From assembly GCF_900174585.1 (NCBI RefSeq), contig NZ_FWPT01000007.1:294390-358389 (forward strand): 64,000 bases of DNA. The letters run 5' to 3'. This document shows positions 26,630 through 35,308 of the stretch, one piece after another (position 1 is the stretch's first letter; each line of letters begins with the position of its first letter). A program made the position numbers and the translations under genes. The notes under the pieces are model-generated. The model was not told the DNA's origin. It did not search any database and saw only the letters and a list, made by a program, of their open reading frames with translations. Source of the stretch: Parendozoicomonas haliclonae. Lineage in GTDB: Bacteria > Pseudomonadota > Gammaproteobacteria > Pseudomonadales > Endozoicomonadaceae.

Positions 26630-28591
26630 ATGCCACCTGAAGTCGCATCTGTCTCTACGCCCTCCTCCGACCCGCTACATCAGAATCTGCAGGCCTGGTT
26701 TGGCTTTAGCCAATTCCGACCCGGTCAGGAACCAGTGATTCGGGCTTTGACGGAAGGGCGCTCAGCCGCTGCGATTTTCCCCACCGGTTCCGGCAAGTCC
26801 CTGTGCTACCAAATGGCCGCTTTGCAACTGCCACACCTGACTCTGGTAGTCTCGCCACTGCTGGCGCTGATGCAGGATCAGCTGGACTATCTGCACAGTC
26901 GCAATATCCCGGCTGCCGCCATTGATTCCGGACGCTCGGCCGATGATATTCGTCAGACTATGCAGGATGCCCGGGAAGGCCGGCTGAAGATCCTGATGGT
27001 CTCGGTCGAACGTTTAAAGAATGAACGCTTCCGCCAGTTCCTTGGTAACGTCAATCTGTCCCTACTGGTGATTGATGAAGCCCACTGTATTTCCGAATGG
27101 GGTCATAACTTCCGTCCGGACTACCTGAAGCTGCCCGCCTATGCCCGCGAGTTTGCCATTCCCCAGGTGCTGCTGCTGACAGCGACAGCCACGCCGAAAG
27201 TCATCTCTGATATGCAGTCTCGATTTGGTATTGAAGACCGGGATGTGATCTGCACCGGCTTTTACCGCAACAATCTTGATCTGTCGGTACTGTCCATTAT
27301 GCCTGAGGAGCGGGACCGGGAGTTGATCCAGTGGCTGGCGCCCCGCCGTTATCAGTCTTCGGTCGTTTATGTCACCCAGCAGAAAACGGCAGAAACACTG
27401 GCCAATACCCTGCGGGATAATGGCATTAATGCCGTGGCTTACCATGCCGGTATGAATTCAGAAGAGCGGGATGCTATCCAGCGATCGTTTATGTCCGGCC
27501 AGCATCGCTGCATTGTCGCGACCATCGCCTTCGGCATGGGCATCGACAAAAGCGATATCCGCTCTGTTGTGCACTACGACCTCCCCAAGTCGGTAGAGAA
27601 CTACAGTCAGGAGATTGGCCGTGCCGGCCGGGATGGCCAGCCGTCCCAGTGTCTGGTATTGGGCAACCGCGACAATATCCATGTGCTGGAGAACTTTGTT
27701 TATGGCGATACGCCCTCACTGGACAGTATTCGTCTGGTTCTGCAGGCCGTTCGGGAAGCGGGCAACCACTGGGAAATCCTGCTGACGCCGCTGTCCAACA
27801 CCACGGATATACGTCAGTTACCTCTCAAAACCCTTCTGGTCTATCTGGAGCTGGAAGGCATTATCAAACCGCTGTACAGCTACTTTGCCGAATACCGGCT
27901 GCAATACCGCTTACAACCAGCAGAACTGGAACAGCAATTCTCCGGGGAACGACAGCAGTTTGTGCGCGCATTGCTGCGCAGTGTGCGTATGGCCCGCACC
28001 TGGGGCACTCTGGATATTGACGACTTCTGCCGCCGGTATCAGGGCGCGGACCGCAGCCGGGTTATACGAGCGCTGGATTACTTTCAGGAACAAGGCTGGA
28101 TCGTGCTGGAAAGCAAACAGATGACCGAGGTGTATGGTGTGCTGAATAACCACTTCATTCTTAATGATCTGGCGGCTCGTTTGCATCAACTGTTTGTTCA
28201 AAAGGAACAGGCCGAGATTCAGCGCATCCACGATATGATCGCCCTGTTTGAAAGTGAAGAGTGCCTCAGCCACCAGCTGGCCGAATGGTTTGGCGATCAT
28301 AATGCACCGTTGCATTGCGGACACTGTTCCGCCTGCCGTGGTACCTCTGTCGCCTTTCCCCGCCGGCCTCTGCACCCGGCGCCAGAGCAGATTAATATCC
28401 CGGCTTTGCTGGCGCCTCTGGAAGAACGGCTCGGCCACCCGGCCAATACCGAAACCCGCGTGCGCTTTCTGTGTGGCCTGCCTACCCCACTGCTGGGTAA
28501 AAACCGTGCCCGCAGCCTGCCAGGCTGGGCAGCACTGGAACAGTGGCCTTATCAGAAGGTACAGGCACAGGTTCTTGGTCAGTTTGGCTGA
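26630..28591 (+). CDS. RecQ-family ATP-dependent DNA helicase
   Basis: 653 residues. Helicase motifs in order: FRPGQEPVI (motif 0), FPTGSGKSLCYQ (Walker A), VVSPLLALMQDQ (Ia), VIDEAHCISEWGHNFRPDY (DEAH and aromatic loop), LTATATPKV (III), VYVTQQKTAETLA (IV), VATIAFGMGIDKSDIR (V), QEIGRAGRDG (VI). A RecQ zinc-binding region follows (CLSHQLAEWFG then CGHCSACRG near 560-572). No clear HRDC domain at the C-terminus. It unwinds DNA 3' to 5' in recombination and fork repair. Whether it is the housekeeping RecQ or a second paralogue cannot be told. A weak 7-bp hairpin lies after the stop (28604-28626). Confidence 0.9.
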   Translation: MPPEVASVSTPSSDPLHQNLQAWFGFSQFRPGQEPVIRALTEGRSAAAIFPTGSGKSLCYQMAALQLPHLTLVVSPLLALMQDQLDYLHSRNIPAAAIDSGRSADDIRQTMQDAREGRLKILMVSVERLKNERFRQFLGNVNLSLLVIDEAHCISEWGHNFRPDYLKLPAYAREFAIPQVLLLTATATPKVISDMQSRFGIEDRDVICTGFYRNNLDLSVLSIMPEERDRELIQWLAPRRYQSSVVYVTQQKTAETLANTLRDNGINAVAYHAGMNSEERDAIQRSFMSGQHRCIVATIAFGMGIDKSDIRSVVHYDLPKSVENYSQEIGRAGRDGQPSQCLVLGNRDNIHVLENFVYGDTPSLDSIRLVLQAVREAGNHWEILLTPLSNTTDIRQLPLKTLLVYLELEGIIKPLYSYFAEYRLQYRLQPAELEQQFSGERQQFVRALLRSVRMARTWGTLDIDDFCRRYQGADRSRVIRALDYFQEQGWIVLESKQMTEVYGVLNNHFILNDLAARLHQLFVQKEQAEIQRIHDMIALFESEECLSHQLAEWFGDHNAPLHCGHCSACRGTSVAFPRRPLHPAPEQINIPALLAPLEERLGHPANTETRVRFLCGLPTPLLGKNRARSLPGWAALEQWPYQKVQAQVLGQFG

Positions 28592-28675
28592 CAACTCCGT
28601 TAGAGCCTGACCATACAAATCAGGCTATAACTCCCTGCTTCTCCAAAATAGCTTTTCCACCAGCAGGGACAGGCG

Positions 28676-30967
28676 ATGGCTGTTAATAACACCGGGATTC
28701 ATAAGGGTTTTCAACGCTCCGACTATGTCGGCAGTAACCGTCTGGCCCTGCAAATGCTGGCCAAAAGCCAGCAGTCCCTCTGGCAGCCGTCTCCGGACAC
28801 CTATTCATTGAGCACAGCCACATTCAGCAGCGACAGTGACAGCACAAGATCGCTGTATCAGCGAAGCTGCACTCCGGTTGACAGCATGAGTGAGGATGAA
28901 GGCCCAATTATTTCACGCAAACGGTCTGCGGCTTGTCGTCGGCTTCTCTCTTCCGACAGCGAAGAGAGTGATTTAGAAACATCCCCCGAGCCACCACCGG
29001 CCAGAAAAAAGAAGAAGTTGGTTAAACGTCCGAAAACCACCCAGAGCAAAAGCCATCCCCAGGCGTTCAGCAAACGTCGTTCATCTCCTCAGAACACCAG
29101 CACTCTCAGGCTACTGCGCCAGCGTGCCCGTAAAGAAGCCCGGGCTTTGGGGGACGGCATTAAGGTCGGCCCCAGCACCCTGCCCAATGCTGGCAATGGG
29201 CTTTTCACCACCCGAGCCTTCCGCAAGGGCGAATTTATCACCTGGTACCATGGCGAGCGGATTCTACTGGGGTCTACCGACAAGGTCAGCCGCTTTAAAG
29301 ATGAGCGCAATCCCACAGTCTGGGGACATCGGGCGACGGTGGTTAAAAACTGGCTGGTCATAGACGGTATTAAAAGCCCGAATGTGCCCGGCACAGATCG
29401 GGTGGGCGGCGGCAGTTTTATGAACGACGGCATCAGTGTGTTCTGCCCTCCCAACACCGAGCTGGTGCCTATGGAAGTGGAGCACAATCCGCCGCTGGAG
29501 AATGAGCATGATCTGCTGGTGCGGGCCACCCAGACCATTCCTGCCGGGGAAGAGTGCTTTCTGAAATACCCTGATCGTCAGTGGCTGCGCTTCAAGGATG
29601 ACGCGCCCGAAGCGTATGCCCGACTACTTGAAGGGCAGCAGACCAATGCCAGCTGGATCACTCAGCAGGTACACTGGTGCCGCTTTACCGATAACTGGCA
29701 ACCGCTGGAACAGGCACTGGCTCGAACCCCGGTTCCGGCCTGGCCAGAGTTAAAAACGCCCCATACTCACTGGCACGAATCACTGATCAGGTATGGCCTG
29801 TTTCGGGCTGGCATCATGAGTGCAGTCATTCTGCAGCGTCATGTTCTGGACCTGCTCAACCCGGCCAGCGACTGGTATTTTCTGGCCGTTGCCGGCTACG
29901 GTAGCCGATTGACGATGAGTGAGAAGGAGATGGTTTCTGAATGGAATCGAGACCATAAGGACGGCCATCCCATCACGCCAATACCCGTTCCCCGCAATGG
30001 TGTTTTTCAAACCGATAGCTGGACCACCGCGAACCTGCGTATTCTGTTTGCCACCGCCGGGCAGCGGGAATGTGATTTTGAAGGCAGCCGACTGATGCTG
30101 ACTATCCATGGTCTGGACCCATCCGATCCGATGTATGACGAGCTGCTGCTTCAATATATTGTCCGTGGTCTGCCGGTCAGTGCAGAGCATGCACAGACCA
30201 TTGATTTCAGCCAGCCCCGGGGCACAGAGATGAAATCCCGGATGTTGACCGCCCTGCGGAATAACCGGATAGCCGTGCCCTCGTCCCTGCTCAACAGCAG
30301 CTCATCTGAAAGTGAAGGTGAGAGTGAACCCTCGCAATGGAATGTCCCACAACTACACGCCTATTTGCGAAAGCATGGATGGCAGGTGGTTGAATCGCTG
30401 GGTAACAAAGGCACCAGCATCTGGTTTCAGTTGGATCAGGCTGCCCTCAAAGGGGAAAGTGACACATACAGCACTCTGTTTTTGAAAACCTGCCGCAGCA
30501 AGGCCTGTAACTTCCAGTCCATGGCTCGGGCCAGTAAAACCTGCCGTACGACGGATGGCATACGGTTTGTGCCTGTGCCCGGTGCCAACTACCCGGAAGA
30601 TCAGCCCTGTAATCGGGCCGCTCTACTGTTCCAGTATATTCATCGGGTTGGTGCCATTGATTGTCAGGAAGTCTATCAACAGGCCAACCAGGAGACGCTG
30701 CATGGGGTGCTGGAAATCATGCAACCCGATTACCACAACCCCCAATGGCCAACCATGGCCCGTGATCTTTTGGCTCTGGTGACCTGTGATATCAAATCGG
30801 TGAAGAGTTTCGGGAAAAAGCTCCATCGTCATGAACAGCATATTCCCGATGACCTTTTCGATCTCACCAACGAGAAACGGAAAGATATTCTGCAACCGGA
30901 AGGCCGCCGTCTGGCACGGCAGTTAAAACAGTTACCGGACCTGACCACAGCCTTAGCTAAACAGTAA
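28676..30967 (+). CDS. SET-domain protein (putative lysine methyltransferase) with nuclear-type signal
   Basis: 763 residues. A SET domain spans about 162-303: NAGNGLFTTRAFRKGEFI (AdoMet-binding start), GGGSFMNDGIS at 244-254 in the place of the NHS motif, and IPAGEECFLKYPDRQW with the conserved GEE and a catalytic-position Tyr (298). SET enzymes transfer methyl groups from AdoMet to protein lysines, in eukaryotes often histones. The N-terminal 150 residues are disordered, Ser/acidic-rich (LSSDSEESDLETS) with a monopartite nuclear-type signal (ARKKKKLVKRPK, 109-120). The C-terminal 450 residues are unrecognised. No signal peptide. ATG is preceded by AGGGACAGG. Host chromatin targeting is inference. 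Confidence 0.8.
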   Translation: MAVNNTGIHKGFQRSDYVGSNRLALQMLAKSQQSLWQPSPDTYSLSTATFSSDSDSTRSLYQRSCTPVDSMSEDEGPIISRKRSAACRRLLSSDSEESDLETSPEPPPARKKKKLVKRPKTTQSKSHPQAFSKRRSSPQNTSTLRLLRQRARKEARALGDGIKVGPSTLPNAGNGLFTTRAFRKGEFITWYHGERILLGSTDKVSRFKDERNPTVWGHRATVVKNWLVIDGIKSPNVPGTDRVGGGSFMNDGISVFCPPNTELVPMEVEHNPPLENEHDLLVRATQTIPAGEECFLKYPDRQWLRFKDDAPEAYARLLEGQQTNASWITQQVHWCRFTDNWQPLEQALARTPVPAWPELKTPHTHWHESLIRYGLFRAGIMSAVILQRHVLDLLNPASDWYFLAVAGYGSRLTMSEKEMVSEWNRDHKDGHPITPIPVPRNGVFQTDSWTTANLRILFATAGQRECDFEGSRLMLTIHGLDPSDPMYDELLLQYIVRGLPVSAEHAQTIDFSQPRGTEMKSRMLTALRNNRIAVPSSLLNSSSSESEGESEPSQWNVPQLHAYLRKHGWQVVESLGNKGTSIWFQLDQAALKGESDTYSTLFLKTCRSKACNFQSMARASKTCRTTDGIRFVPVPGANYPEDQPCNRAALLFQYIHRVGAIDCQEVYQQANQETLHGVLEIMQPDYHNPQWPTMARDLLALVTCDIKSVKSFGKKLHRHEQHIPDDLFDLTNEKRKDILQPEGRRLARQLKQLPDLTTALAKQ

Positions 30968-30981
30968 CCAGGCCGGCTTAG

Positions 30982-31009
30982 CATGCCTGACCACACTGTC
31001 AGGCATTTT
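30982..31009 (+). terminator. Terminator after the SET-domain gene
   Basis: ATGCCTGAC and GTCAGGCAT pair around a 6-nt loop, followed by TTTTA. It suggests that the following 601-residue gene has its own promoter. Confidence 0.6.
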
Positions 31010-31061
31010 ACCGGACGGCTGTTGTCTCACGGAGATAGAAACGGACTCAACAGGGGCAGTT

Positions 31062-32867
31062 ATGGCCAGCAATTATCCTCCCCAGGTAACCCAGACACCG
31101 ATAGAACCCAGACGCCTTCCGGGAGTCGAGCTCGTAAGAGAACGAGCCAAGGTCTGGGAGAGCCGGTACAGCAAGCGTCAGATCAAACCCACAACAGCCA
31201 GAAAGCAAATCCCGGCATCACCCATTGGCTCACCCTCTAACCGACAGTTACAAGGCCTGGTGGCCGCAGATATTATTCGGGATGAATACCCTGCTCTCAG
31301 TTATATGAGCATCGTCTCTTTGGCAGACGAGGAAAAAATGAAAGATGGTTCACTGATGGCAAAAACCTATGATGGCTATGTCTCGAAGCACATTAGTGAG
31401 TATGACTGGCAGATGATCTGCCGCTATAACGCATTCCTGCTCGATGTTTACCAGTTCCAGGTCGACGATGGCCGGCAACAGGGGTTCTATATCCCCGCTC
31501 ATAGATATTTCTCCGACAAGCTGCAAAGCGATGATCCGGAGCTGGCAGCCTGGTGCAACCGGGTTTACCATCAGGTCAGCTTTGGGCAGACGGAATACGG
31601 TTATATCAGTTATGCACTGGCCATTGCTGATGCGGCACTGCGTGACCACTGCATACACTCGCTCAATCTGGCGAACGGGCTGGACGTCGATTTGCCAGAT
31701 ACGAAGCCTCTGATCGTGACCCATCGCACCCGATCACAACCTGTCACGGCTCGAAAACGGCCTCTAAGAATCAGTGATGATGAAGACAGTGATCAGGAAG
31801 AAGCTGATGTGAGCAGCCTGGCTTCATCCCGTCCTACCCCTATTTCGGCCAAGGTTTCTCGTTCAAAGCTGAACCTGAAGGATGACTCCAGGGATCACGA
31901 GGTTTCCAAAGCCTTCCGGGAGTTTGCCCAGAAACACTGCAAAGCCAGCGCCAACAGTGTACTGGACAGTTTTATTCGGCAGAATCGTCTGGAAGCCACA
32001 GCAAAAGCCTCCCCCCAGCAACAGGCAAAAGAGTTGCTCTTTGTCCCAACACTCAAGAAGAAACAGGATTTGCGGGAGCTGGGTAAAAACCTGCCCAATC
32101 TGCGCCCTATCTTCCTGGATACTGAGGGTGACCGTGTCCGTGCGGTTGAGCTCGATAGCCTGATCACTCAGATGATCAGCCAGTACCAAAGTCAGGGTAG
32201 AACGACAATGTCGCTCAACCACTTCCTGCGTCTGATGCTGGAAGAAGACACCGTACTGTTTAACTGGATGAAGAATATGGCCACAGGTAATCATCCTCAT
32301 CTGCAGACTTTAATGCAGTACCACCTGGCCCGTTTTAATGATGCGATCACACTGACTGACTTCTTCAGCCCGCTGACTGATCATGACAGTGGCATGGATA
32401 CCACTTCTGAGGATCAGGGCACCCGCTCACCAGAGCCGGCGCCCGAACCATCCCGTCGGGCCACTAAACGTCCGCGACGGGATAGTGAATCAGAGTCGGA
32501 TTCCGACGATGAGTCAGAGTCAGAACTGGAAGAACCCATGGATGAAGCGCAGGCGATGAATGACATCACCATGCAGGCCATCGAACAGAGAAAGCTGGAT
32601 ACGGCCAGAAAATGGGGCTGGCGACTGAACAGCCAAGCCGTCTATGACATAGTCAAAACTGTGTACTTAAAACCGGCTATGGATCCTGACGGCGACTTTA
32701 TTCCCGGTGACCTGTTCTTTCTGGCCTATGAACTGCTGGAATCCGACAAGGACTTACAGAACAAGTACCTGTGTAAAGCGCATGCCGAAGATGTCAGCCA
32801 ACAGGCAGCCGAGCTGCTATCTCCTAAAAAGAAAATCATGTATCGCCACCTGAGCAGTAACAGCTGA
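31062..32867 (+). CDS. Protein of unknown function with basic/acidic nuclear-type motifs
   Basis: 601 residues, not recognised. ATG follows AGGGGCAG. Composition alternates between helical folded segments (about 60-215, 280-435, 495-600) and two disordered linkers that each pair a basic cluster with an acidic run: TARKRPLRISDDEDSDQEEAD (229-249) and RRATKRPRRDSESESDSDDE (465-484). Such basic-then-Ser/Asp blocks look like nuclear signals with casein-kinase-type sites. No signal peptide, membrane helix or catalytic motif. The linker style matches the SET-domain and 1776-residue proteins next door, suggesting a common class of proteins. Convergent with the calpain-like gene. Confidence 0.65.
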   Translation: MASNYPPQVTQTPIEPRRLPGVELVRERAKVWESRYSKRQIKPTTARKQIPASPIGSPSNRQLQGLVAADIIRDEYPALSYMSIVSLADEEKMKDGSLMAKTYDGYVSKHISEYDWQMICRYNAFLLDVYQFQVDDGRQQGFYIPAHRYFSDKLQSDDPELAAWCNRVYHQVSFGQTEYGYISYALAIADAALRDHCIHSLNLANGLDVDLPDTKPLIVTHRTRSQPVTARKRPLRISDDEDSDQEEADVSSLASSRPTPISAKVSRSKLNLKDDSRDHEVSKAFREFAQKHCKASANSVLDSFIRQNRLEATAKASPQQQAKELLFVPTLKKKQDLRELGKNLPNLRPIFLDTEGDRVRAVELDSLITQMISQYQSQGRTTMSLNHFLRLMLEEDTVLFNWMKNMATGNHPHLQTLMQYHLARFNDAITLTDFFSPLTDHDSGMDTTSEDQGTRSPEPAPEPSRRATKRPRRDSESESDSDDESESELEEPMDEAQAMNDITMQAIEQRKLDTARKWGWRLNSQAVYDIVKTVYLKPAMDPDGDFIPGDLFFLAYELLESDKDLQNKYLCKAHAEDVSQQAAELLSPKKKIMYRHLSSNS

Positions 32868-32906
32868 CAGCATATAGCGAGCCAGGGAAACCCACCTCCG
32901 GGTCGC

Positions 32907-34595
32907 TTATGAGTTAAGGGTGTGAGTCTCCACTGATGTCATATCCACCATTGGATATGACATAGTATTGCTAAACAGCAGGCTTTTATTGGTTATCCCG
33001 CTCTCTCTACCCACATCGGGTGAAGTGCTCTCCGGTTCTACCGCCTGCGGGTTACCCACCACAAAAGACGCTTCACCAAGAGACTGCAACAGCGGAGAAC
33101 CCTCCTTCTTACCGGTGCCCCCTTTACCAGTGCTCCCTTTACCAGTACTCCCTTCAGGCCTTTCCCAGGACACCATGATGGTTTCCCCGGTGCCATGACA
33201 GCCACGGTTCAGAATATCGATACCTCCTGCACCAACGGCCAGACGGGTAAACTGTTGGGACAGCTCGTCCAGCGGGACAAAGAACACACTGTTTCCGGAT
33301 TTGGACAGCCCAACACTTTGTTCGGTATGGTTACCCTCTGATGAGCTCTGGGGCTGCTGACCTTTAAACTCAATTTGACTGACCACGCCATTATCTTCAC
33401 CGTCCCGGTTTGATCCATAGGGATCCATCACGAACACGCCCCGTTGCCCGGTAACACGATCGTGCCCCAGACCAACCACCGAGTAGGCATGATTGGTCAG
33501 ATGGCCGGATTTCAGCATGCTCAGTTTTTCTGTAAACGTATCGGTACGTCCCAGCACAACCGGAATCCCCTTGAAGATATTTTGCTGCAGGGCGCATTCA
33601 AACCCCGACATATCACTCTCTTCCAGCTCATTGAGTAGAAGATACTGTACGCCTCTGGGAGGCTCACCCGGCAAAGACCACGCGGGCTGCAGAGGCTGGA
33701 AAATCGAGAGTGCTTCCACCCCCTTCATCAGATTGCCGCCATTACGTCCCACACTCTGGGTACCCGGCAGCATGGCAAGGCGCACCTGCAGCTGTGCGGC
33801 CAAACCGGACTGACCGCGCTTATGAGCAGAATCAATACAGGTGGTCAGCAGGCGACGGCGATCGAGCATCAAACCGTAATAGGCTTTCTCCAGAATCATG
33901 GGCCACAAAGGTGCCTTATCCCCAGAGCAGGAGAACACATCACATTTATTACTGGTCAGAATACGCCAAGGGGTTACCTGTACTCTTACCAGAGATTCTG
34001 TGATCACATCGTAAAGGGTGACTTCCACCAGATCCTGCTCTTCAACCTTACTCATCAGGCTCTGTAATCGCAGCCGGCCAGCCGGAGAAGCCGCAGAGCT
34101 GGCCGCAGCGGAGAGCAAAAAACAGCTCTTTCGTTCGATATTCTGGGCCACATCCGCGGAGGACGGCCCACTCTCGCGAAACAGTACATAATCCCGTGGG
34201 CTATACAATAATTCTCCCTTCCAGTCTTCAGCCAGCGCCTCATCGGTGATCACTAACGGTAGATTTCCAGCCTTATCATCCTTAAGCGGGCTGCTTGTTC
34301 CTGCGGGCAACGGCCAGACCTGATAATGTCTGATATCCCGGGACAGGGCGCGGGTCAGTTTATGAATAAGGCGAGTAGATTGGCCCCCTGGTGGCTGAGT
34401 ACGTTCCTTCAAATTTAACGCTCGCCTTGGTTCAACCCGCCAGGATGTCCGGCCCTGAAAGTAAGCCTGAATATGCTTGTCGGCCTTGAGGTGGACCTCG
34501 ACATATTCCTTATCCTGAGTCTCCACATCCTCAAAACCCAACTCTTCAATTAGGTTGGATGTTGAGCCGGATTTCTGTAGGCAAGGCTGGGCCAT
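32907..34595 (-). CDS. Calpain-like cysteine protease (peptidase family C2-like)
   Basis: 562 residues. The catalytic core resembles the calpain fold: KSCFLLSAAASSAASPAGR (Cys158 in place of calpain GDCWFLAALASL), a PLWPMILEKAYYGLM block (229-243) matching the calpain WP-LLEKAYAKL signature, HAYSVVGLGHD (His369) matching HAYSVTG, and DPYG (Asp391) where calpains have NPWG. Cys-His spacing is 211 and His-Asp 22, the latter like calpain (24). The Asn-to-Asp change may alter or abolish activity. A Gly/Ser/Lys repeat linker lies near 483-499. No EF-hands and no signal peptide. ATG preceded by a strong AGGGGG. Calpains are rare in bacteria; a host-cell target is inference. Confidence 0.72.
   Translation of the reverse strand: MAQPCLQKSGSTSNLIEELGFEDVETQDKEYVEVHLKADKHIQAYFQGRTSWRVEPRRALNLKERTQPPGGQSTRLIHKLTRALSRDIRHYQVWPLPAGTSSPLKDDKAGNLPLVITDEALAEDWKGELLYSPRDYVLFRESGPSSADVAQNIERKSCFLLSAAASSAASPAGRLRLQSLMSKVEEQDLVEVTLYDVITESLVRVQVTPWRILTSNKCDVFSCSGDKAPLWPMILEKAYYGLMLDRRRLLTTCIDSAHKRGQSGLAAQLQVRLAMLPGTQSVGRNGGNLMKGVEALSIFQPLQPAWSLPGEPPRGVQYLLLNELEESDMSGFECALQQNIFKGIPVVLGRTDTFTEKLSMLKSGHLTNHAYSVVGLGHDRVTGQRGVFVMDPYGSNRDGEDNGVVSQIEFKGQQPQSSSEGNHTEQSVGLSKSGNSVFFVPLDELSQQFTRLAVGAGGIDILNRGCHGTGETIMVSWERPEGSTGKGSTGKGGTGKKEGSPLLQSLGEASFVVGNPQAVEPESTSPDVGRESGITNKSLLFSNTMSYPMVDMTSVETHTLNS
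33106..33150. repeat. Three 15-bp tandem repeats within the calpain-like gene
   Basis: Three consecutive 15-mers, two almost identical (CCTTTACCAGTGCTC and CCTTTACCAGTACTC) and one diverged, encode the STGKG-type linker repeat of the calpain-like protein. In-frame copy-number change would lengthen or shorten the linker. Confidence 0.75.
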
Positions 34596-34788
34596 ATATC
34601 CCCCTGATCAAATGACTTTCAGATAGGACAACCCGGAGAAGTGTGCACACGGCAGGGGCAGGAATTTGGTTAGTTTGGCTAACTTGAAAGACATCAAACC
34701 AGAGACGTTACTTTCTGCGACAGATGCCTTGTTCCTGATCACACCTGCTCTTTAAAATGTAAAAAAGTCAATTCAGAAACAGTGTGAA

Positions 34789-35238
34789 ATGGAAGTACGT
34801 CCCTATACCAACAATGATAAAGCGGCCATCCTGAGGATCTTTCACAGCAACTGCCCCAAATATTTTGATGCGAGTGAAGAACCCGGCCTGATCGACTTTC
34901 TTGATAACTACACCGATGAAAACTATCTGGTGGCACTGGAGGATGGTGAAGTCATCGGTTGTGGCGGTCACTATACCAAGGGCGACAAACATGCCATTGC
35001 CTGGGCAATGTTTCAGCACGGTTCAATCGGCCCGAGACGTCTATTGAAAGTAGCGCAGTGGTTTTATGGTGAGATGGAGAAGCGGATGCTGGCTCATGGG
35101 CAGCGGTTCGATGTTTATATTAATACCACCCAGTTGATGGTGAGCCTGTTCTCACGGTTTGGCTTTAAGGCTTATGAAACCATCCCCGATGGTTTTGGCA
35201 AGGGGCTTGATGAAGTGAAGATGGTCAAACAGTTCTGA
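34789..35238 (+). CDS. GNAT-family N-acetyltransferase
   Basis: 149 residues with the GNAT layout: N-terminal MEVRPYTNNDKAAILRIF, strand 4 VALEDGEVIGCGGHYT, helix 3 region GPRRLLKVAQWFYGEMEKRM and the terminal SLFSRFGFKAYETIPDGFG. It transfers acetyl from acetyl-CoA to an unknown amine. The pyrophosphate-binding loop (Q/R-x-x-G-x-G/A) is degenerate here (HGSIGPRRLL). Cytoplasmic, monocistronic, and followed by a bidirectional terminator. Confidence 0.8.
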   Translation: MEVRPYTNNDKAAILRIFHSNCPKYFDASEEPGLIDFLDNYTDENYLVALEDGEVIGCGGHYTKGDKHAIAWAMFQHGSIGPRRLLKVAQWFYGEMEKRMLAHGQRFDVYINTTQLMVSLFSRFGFKAYETIPDGFGKGLDEVKMVKQF

Positions 35239-35262
35239 CACTCACAGAAAAACATAGATACG

Positions 35263-35289
35263 AAAAGGGAGCCATTGCGGCTCCCTTTT
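35263..35289. terminator. Bidirectional terminator between GNAT gene and ABC operon
   Basis: AAAAGGGAGCC and GGCTCCCTTTT form an 11-bp stem with a short loop; A-run and T-run on either side allow it to stop both converging transcripts. Confidence 0.9.
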
Positions 35290-35308
35290 CGGTGAATGAT
35301 GAAGGAAC

